Shown: piece after piece, positions 15,660 to 19,440 of the stretch
How positions within the stretch are numbered: the first letter of the stretch is position 1
Layout of the letters: every line of letters begins with the position of its first letter
Assembly (NCBI GenBank): GCA_031362245.1
Contig: JANLSD010000385.1
Coordinates: 1-19,440 of the forward strand
DNA: 19,440 nt
Source: JAAURS01 sp031362245
GTDB lineage: Bacteria > Cyanobacteriota > Cyanobacteriia > Thermosynechococcales > Thermosynechococcaceae
Direction: 5' to 3'
Program-made: the position numbers and the translations under genes
Notes under the pieces: model-generated
What the model was told of the DNA's origin: nothing
Database searches by the model: none
What the model saw: only the letters and a program-made list of their open reading frames with translations

Positions 15660-16622
15660 ATGTCTGCCGCTGTTGCCTCCCCTGCCCGCACCATTCGTCT
15701 TGCCTCTCGCAAAAGCCAGTTAGCACTGGTGCAAACCCACTGGGTTCAGGGAGAGTTTCAACGGCTGTACCCCGATCGTACCTTTGAGGTGGTGACGATG
15801 ACCACCCAGGGCGACAATATCTTGGATGTAGCCTTGGCCAAAATTGGAGACAAGGGTCTCTTTACCAAAGAGCTAGAGCTGTCCATGCTCCGTCAAGATA
15901 CAGACTTTGCGGTTCACTCCCTCAAGGATCTTCCCACCCACCTACCAGAAGGTCTTATGCTCGGGTGCATTACAGAGCGCGAAGACCCTGCCGATGCCTT
16001 GGTGGTGCATTCCAAATGCAAAGACTATCAAATTGATACGCTGCCCCCTGGGACTGTGGTAGGCACGTCTTCCCTACGGCGTTTGGCCCAACTTCGTCAT
16101 CATTTTCCGCACCTTGAATTTAAAGATGTGCGGGGGAATCTCAATACCCGTCTCCAAAAACTCGACAATGGCGAGTACGATGCCCTGATTTTGGCCTATG
16201 CAGGACTGCATCGGTTGGGATTTGGCGATCGCATCCATCAGGTCATCCCCGCGTCGATTTCCCTCCATGCCGTAGGGCAAGGTGCCTTGGGCATTGAGTG
16301 CCGCACCAATGACCCTGATATATTAGCGTTGCTTAAGCACCTTGAGCATACGCCCACGGCTCAACGCTGCTTAGCCGAGCGATCATTCTTGCGGGAGCTA
16401 GAGGGCGGTTGTCAGGTACCCATTGGGGTCAATACCGCCATTGAGAATGACCAACTGACCCTAACGGGGATGGTTGCAAGTTTAGATGGCCTGCGCCTCA
16501 TTAAAGATGTGGTGGTGGGTGCCACGAGTGCGGCAGAAGATTTAGGAGTACAGTTGGCGGACAAGCTGAAGGCCCAAGGTGCCCAAGAGATTCTCAACGA
16601 AATTATTGCTGAGTTTCGTTAG
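15660..16622 (+). CDS. hemC: Porphobilinogen deaminase (hydroxymethylbilane synthase)
   Basis: Joins four porphobilinogen molecules into hydroxymethylbilane in the cytosol, on the common path to heme, chlorophyll and bilins. 320 aa, the usual length. Seen: RLASRKSQLALVQT (13-26), the catalytic region FAVHSLKDLP (83-92) with Asp90, the substrate-binding GTSSLRR (135-141) and RGNLNTRL (158-165), and Cys251 in ELEGGCQVPIG, which carries the dipyrromethane cofactor. ATG 15660 has no ribosome site, but the residues before RLASR are the normal short leader. No other heme gene is adjacent. It ends 5 bp before the convergent small gene's stop. HIP1 at 16225. Confidence 0.98.
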   Translation: MSAAVASPARTIRLASRKSQLALVQTHWVQGEFQRLYPDRTFEVVTMTTQGDNILDVALAKIGDKGLFTKELELSMLRQDTDFAVHSLKDLPTHLPEGLMLGCITEREDPADALVVHSKCKDYQIDTLPPGTVVGTSSLRRLAQLRHHFPHLEFKDVRGNLNTRLQKLDNGEYDALILAYAGLHRLGFGDRIHQVIPASISLHAVGQGALGIECRTNDPDILALLKHLEHTPTAQRCLAERSFLRELEGGCQVPIGVNTAIENDQLTLTGMVASLDGLRLIKDVVVGATSAAEDLGVQLADKLKAQGAQEILNEIIAEFR

Positions 16623-16627
16623 ATTTA

Positions 16628-16966
16628 TTAATCCATTTTGATATTGATAATGCCCCCTCGGCTTTGTCGAGGGGGATCACCTACCAGGGGTACTGCCGTC
16701 TTTTCCTCGGCGGACGGTATGGGTTGATTGGCAAAACCACCCTCTAAGGATTGATTCAACGATTTTGGCAATACAGAGGAATTAATGGTTGCAAAAAAAT
16801 CAGGCTGGGTGAGGGTAATGGGGCCACCTAGACTGGAGGAGGGGTTTGCAATCACCTTAGGGGACTGAGATAAAGCTTTGCTGGGTCGAGCCTGAGCGCT
16901 GGATATAGCGCATACAAGCACCATTGACAGCCCAAAGCCTGAAAAGACAGCTTGACGCAGTTTCAT
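16628..16966 (-). CDS. Small secreted protein, unknown function
   Basis: 112 aa from ATG 16964-16966, chosen because AAGGAA lies 6 nt upstream and the protein then begins with a proper Sec signal peptide, MKLRQAVFSGFGLSMVLVCA, with SSAQA|RP cleavage near residue 27. The frame is open up to 17044, but the added 26 residues would bury the signal. The mature part of about 85 aa is Ser/Pro-rich (SKALSQSPKVIANPSSSLGG), contains TLTQPDFFATINSSVLP, and ends with a basic, Gly-rich tail (GDPPRQSRGG). There are no cysteines or membrane segments in the mature form. Role unknown. Its 3' end contains a perfect GC hairpin and is 5 bp from hemC. Confidence 0.7.
   Translation of the reverse strand: MKLRQAVFSGFGLSMVLVCAISSAQARPSKALSQSPKVIANPSSSLGGPITLTQPDFFATINSSVLPKSLNQSLEGGFANQPIPSAEEKTAVPLVGDPPRQSRGGIINIKMD
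16653..16675. terminator. GC-rich hairpin between convergent genes, candidate terminator
   Basis: CCCCCTCG (16653-16660) and CGAGGGGG (16668-16675) form a perfect 8-bp stem with a 7-nt loop. It starts 31 bases after the hemC stop and lies inside the last codons of the minus-strand secreted protein. No T-run follows on either strand, so it is not a textbook intrinsic terminator. It could slow polymerase or stabilise hemC mRNA, or simply encode the PRQSRG tail. Confidence 0.4.
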
Positions 16967-16972
16967 GATCTT

Positions 16973-16978
16973 TTCCTT
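16973..16978 (-). promoter_or_regulatory. Ribosome binding site deciding the start of the small secreted protein
   Basis: AAGGAA on the minus strand, 6 nt before ATG 16964-16966. It favours this start over the in-frame ATG at 17042-17044. Confidence 0.7.
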
Positions 16979-17135
16979 GTATGGATGGGACCTGTTGGGT
17001 AAATACTTGATTAGTATTCCCCCAACCTTCATCAGTAAGAACAATCGTTACAACTATTATCTCGCGATCGCCCCAGCATCCCGTCAAGTAGACAACAATC
17101 TGACATCCTTCGCGCCATATTAAGCGCATCAGGGT

Positions 17136-19440
17136 CTAACTGCGCAGACTCACCCTAAATTTCTCCTCCAGCAGATCCCGTACATTTTGATGCACCGGAT
17201 TCACTTCTTCATCTTTGAGAGTACGGTCTTCAGCGCGATAGATCAATCGAAACGCCAAACTCCGCTGCCCCTCAGGGACATGTTCACCTCGGTATTCATC
17301 AAATAGCTCAATCGAAGCCAGCAGACTGCCATTTGGATTCGCCGCCGCCTTCCGCATCGTTCGCTCAATCTCGGAAACCGAAACCTCAGTCGCCACAAAA
17401 AAAGCCAAATCCCGATCTGAGGCAGGGAACATGGAATAGGGTTTGAAGGCCGATGAAAGCCGCTGCTGTCGATCAATCCCCTCCAATAAAGCGCCTAAAT
17501 CTAACTCAAACAGATAAACATCCTCTGGTAGCTCTCGCGCTTGCCGCAGTTGAGGATGCAGTTGCCCAAAACGACCCAATGGGACACCCTCGATCCAAAG
17601 GGACGCCGTTCGACCAGGGTGCAACCGCTCCTCTTGGTGGTCAGCCTGGTACTCAACCTTAAGTCCAAGTCTGTCAAAGGTTCGATCCAAAATGCCCTTA
17701 GCTTCAAACCAAGACAACGTAGCACCGTCACCTTTAGCTTTCTGAAGCCATTTACCTTCAACAGGCTTACCGCTGATGACGCCCCCAAGAGCATGGGCTT
17801 CCGCCAACCCATCTTCTTCTTTCCAGAAAATACGGCCAATTTCAAACCCATTGAGAGAGCCGTTCCCTTGCTCTAGGTTGTACTGAAACGCCGTCAATAT
17901 TCCGCTCAACATCTCCATCCGCAGTGCCGAGAACTCGGTCAGTAGAGGGTTACTCACCACAACCTGTCTTGCCAAATCCACTTCACTGGATCTCGTCCAG
18001 GTATAGTGCATCAGCTCCGTAAGTCCGCTAGCGCGAAAGGCTTCTCGCACGCGACGCAGCAACACATCATCTACAGCGAGATACCCTGGCTCTGTCTTGG
18101 CTGGCAAGGTTTCGCAGAACTGGTCGTAGCCGTGCAGTCGCGCAATTTCTTCAATCAGGTCAATTTCGCGCTCAATGTCGCGATGGCGGTGAGGTGGCAC
18201 TTCAACCGTCCACACGTTTTCTTGATCTGTGGGCTTTAGGCTAAAGCTGAGGGATTCTAATAGCGCCGTAACCTGTTCAGCCGTAAGCTCGTCTAGGGAT
18301 TCGTCTATCCCATTGCCTTCCAATGGCCCTAGGATCTGATTCACCCGCGCTAACCGTAGTTCAATGATGCGTTGGGAGGGCGATCGCCCATCCACTTTCT
18401 CCTGCGCTACCAGCTGCGCTCCAGCCAACGCTTGCAGCAGCAGCAGAGCATGGTTACAGGCAACATCTAACTGTGCTTCATTTACACCTCGCTCATAGCG
18501 CGTCGAGGCTTCAGTCCGCATTCCCCCTTGGGCACGGGCGGAGCGACGCACGGCAATAGGGCTAAACAGTGCCGCCTCCAGCACGATCGCCGTGGTAGTT
18601 TCACGAACTTCGGTGTTTTGTCCGCCCATAACGCCCGCTAAGGCGATAGGGCGATCATTGGCCGTAATGATGAGGCTTTGAGTGGTGAGCGATCGCTCTT
18701 GCCCATCCAATGTTGTCAACATTTCATCCGCCTCAGCGAACCGAACGCCTAGAATTAGGGAACTGTCGCCCGTCAGAGTCTGGAGCGCATCGGCATCAAA
18801 GGCATGGAGGGGTTGGCCCCACTCCAGCAAAATATAGTTGGTGATGTCCACCACGTTATTAATGGGTCGAATCCCAGCGGACTCTAGACAACGCTGAAGC
18901 CAATCGGGAGAAGGGGCGATCTTCACCCCTTCAAGGCGAGTCCCAATATAGGTGGTGCAAGCTTTTGGCTCAGCAATGTTCACAGATAAATCCGTTTTGG
19001 ATGCCTTAATCTTTGGCTCAGGAATCTGAGGCAAGTTCAGGGGTTTCCCCGTCAGCGCCGCCACCTCACGGGCAATGCCCACCATGCTCAAAGCATCCGC
19101 ACGATTGGCCGTTGAAGATAAATCCAAAATCGTATCGTCGAGGGATAGCAGCGGACGCACATCATCCCCCACCGCAAAGGACTGTACGGTAGGGTCAAAA
19201 ATATAGATGCCTTCAGACTCTTTGGTAAGACCCAACTCCGACAGGGAGCAAATCATTCCAGCAGACCCAACCCCGCGAAGCTTTGCAGGTTTAATCTTTA
19301 GATCCACCTTGGGGAGATAGGTTCCTAGAGTAGCGACAGGAACAAACAGCCCCTCCGCCACATTGGATGCACCACAGACAATGGTAGAAGGCTCTTCCTG
19401 ACCAATATCGACGGAACACACGCTGAGCTTATCCGCATTG
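17136..19440 (-). CDS. pheT: Phenylalanine-tRNA ligase beta subunit, 5' partial
   Basis: Beta subunit of the heterotetrameric enzyme that charges tRNA(Phe). The frame runs off the window end; its first visible residues, NADKLSVCSVDIG, are the end of the PHPNADKL motif of the EMAP-like tRNA-binding domain, so only about 50 N-terminal residues are missing. In order: tRNA-binding domain; B3/B4 editing domain (ending near RRSARAQGGMRTEASTRYERG); B5 domain (VEVPPHRHRDIEREIDLIEE); the inactive catalytic-like core (LRMEMLSGILTAFQYNLEQG); and the C-terminal FDX-ACB anticodon-binding domain (SMFPASDRDLAFFV to RVSLRS). The GTG at 19419-19421 codes for the internal Val of LSVCSVD and is not the start. 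pheS is not in view, as expected in cyanobacteria, where the two are often apart. HIP1 at 18380 and 18689. Confidence 0.97.
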   Translation of the reverse strand, partial: NADKLSVCSVDIGQEEPSTIVCGASNVAEGLFVPVATLGTYLPKVDLKIKPAKLRGVGSAGMICSLSELGLTKESEGIYIFDPTVQSFAVGDDVRPLLSLDDTILDLSSTANRADALSMVGIAREVAALTGKPLNLPQIPEPKIKASKTDLSVNIAEPKACTTYIGTRLEGVKIAPSPDWLQRCLESAGIRPINNVVDITNYILLEWGQPLHAFDADALQTLTGDSSLILGVRFAEADEMLTTLDGQERSLTTQSLIITANDRPIALAGVMGGQNTEVRETTTAIVLEAALFSPIAVRRSARAQGGMRTEASTRYERGVNEAQLDVACNHALLLLQALAGAQLVAQEKVDGRSPSQRIIELRLARVNQILGPLEGNGIDESLDELTAEQVTALLESLSFSLKPTDQENVWTVEVPPHRHRDIEREIDLIEEIARLHGYDQFCETLPAKTEPGYLAVDDVLLRRVREAFRASGLTELMHYTWTRSSEVDLARQVVVSNPLLTEFSALRMEMLSGILTAFQYNLEQGNGSLNGFEIGRIFWKEEDGLAEAHALGGVISGKPVEGKWLQKAKGDGATLSWFEAKGILDRTFDRLGLKVEYQADHQEERLHPGRTASLWIEGVPLGRFGQLHPQLRQARELPEDVYLFELDLGALLEGIDRQQRLSSAFKPYSMFPASDRDLAFFVATEVSVSEIERTMRKAAANPNGSLLASIELFDEYRGEHVPEGQRSLAFRLIYRAEDRTLKDEEVNPVHQNVRDLLEEKFRVSLRS

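Noticed and set aside
16967..17044. Longer start for the small secreted protein at 17044
   Set aside because: It would put 26 residues before an otherwise perfect signal peptide, and the ribosome site AAGGAA fits the ATG at 16966.
17105..17130. GCGC stem (8-nt loop) downstream of pheT as a terminator
   Set aside because: The stem is only 4 bp and no T-run follows on the minus strand.

Overview
The window looks like chromosomal DNA of a cyanobacterium. The cyanobacterial palindrome HIP1 (GCGATCGC) occurs 17 times by my count in 19.4 kb, where about 0.3 would be expected at random. The gene set fits: a long cyanobacterial-type PEP carboxylase, a short (397 aa) ATP sulfurylase, hemC, and small secreted or membrane proteins. 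I see no rRNA, tRNA, CRISPR array, transposase, phage gene or attachment site. Genus cannot be decided from this.

Layout. 1-937 (+): 3' end of an M3 oligopeptidase. 1050-2243 (-): sat, convergent with it and closed by a clear hairpin/T-run terminator. 2448-3599 (-): an AT-rich GT4-type glycosyltransferase that looks imported. 3863-5338 (+): a phosphogluco/phosphomannomutase, followed by a possible overlapping small membrane-protein ORF (5328-5543). 5720-8848 (+): ppc. 8869-13439 (-): four genes in one direction, read as htrA-type protease, HpsJ-like membrane protein, small secreted protein, and signal-peptide-bearing FAD oxidoreductase. 13545-14519 (+): a LysM/LytM (M23-like) envelope protein divergent from htrA. 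14565-14972 (-): a three-helix membrane protein. 15238-15522 (+): a DUF427 protein. 15660-16622 (+): hemC. 16628-16966 (-): a small secreted protein. 17136-19440 (-): pheT, cut by the window end.

How the genes relate. The metabolic genes (sulfate activation, sugar-phosphate isomerisation, anaplerotic carbon fixation, tetrapyrrole synthesis, Phe-tRNA charging) are independent housekeeping functions mixed along the chromosome, as is usual in cyanobacteria. The stretch 8.9-14.5 kb is enriched in envelope proteins: a periplasmic protease, a coiled-coil membrane protein, two proteins with signal peptides, a LysM/LytM factor and a membrane protein. No dedicated multi-gene novel system is evident.

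The points most worth checking are: the LytM domain, which has lost all its catalytic histidines; the exported flavoprotein with a Sec-like rather than Tat-like signal; the AT-rich glycosyltransferase between sat and the hexose-phosphate mutase; and the small overlapping ORF after that mutase.
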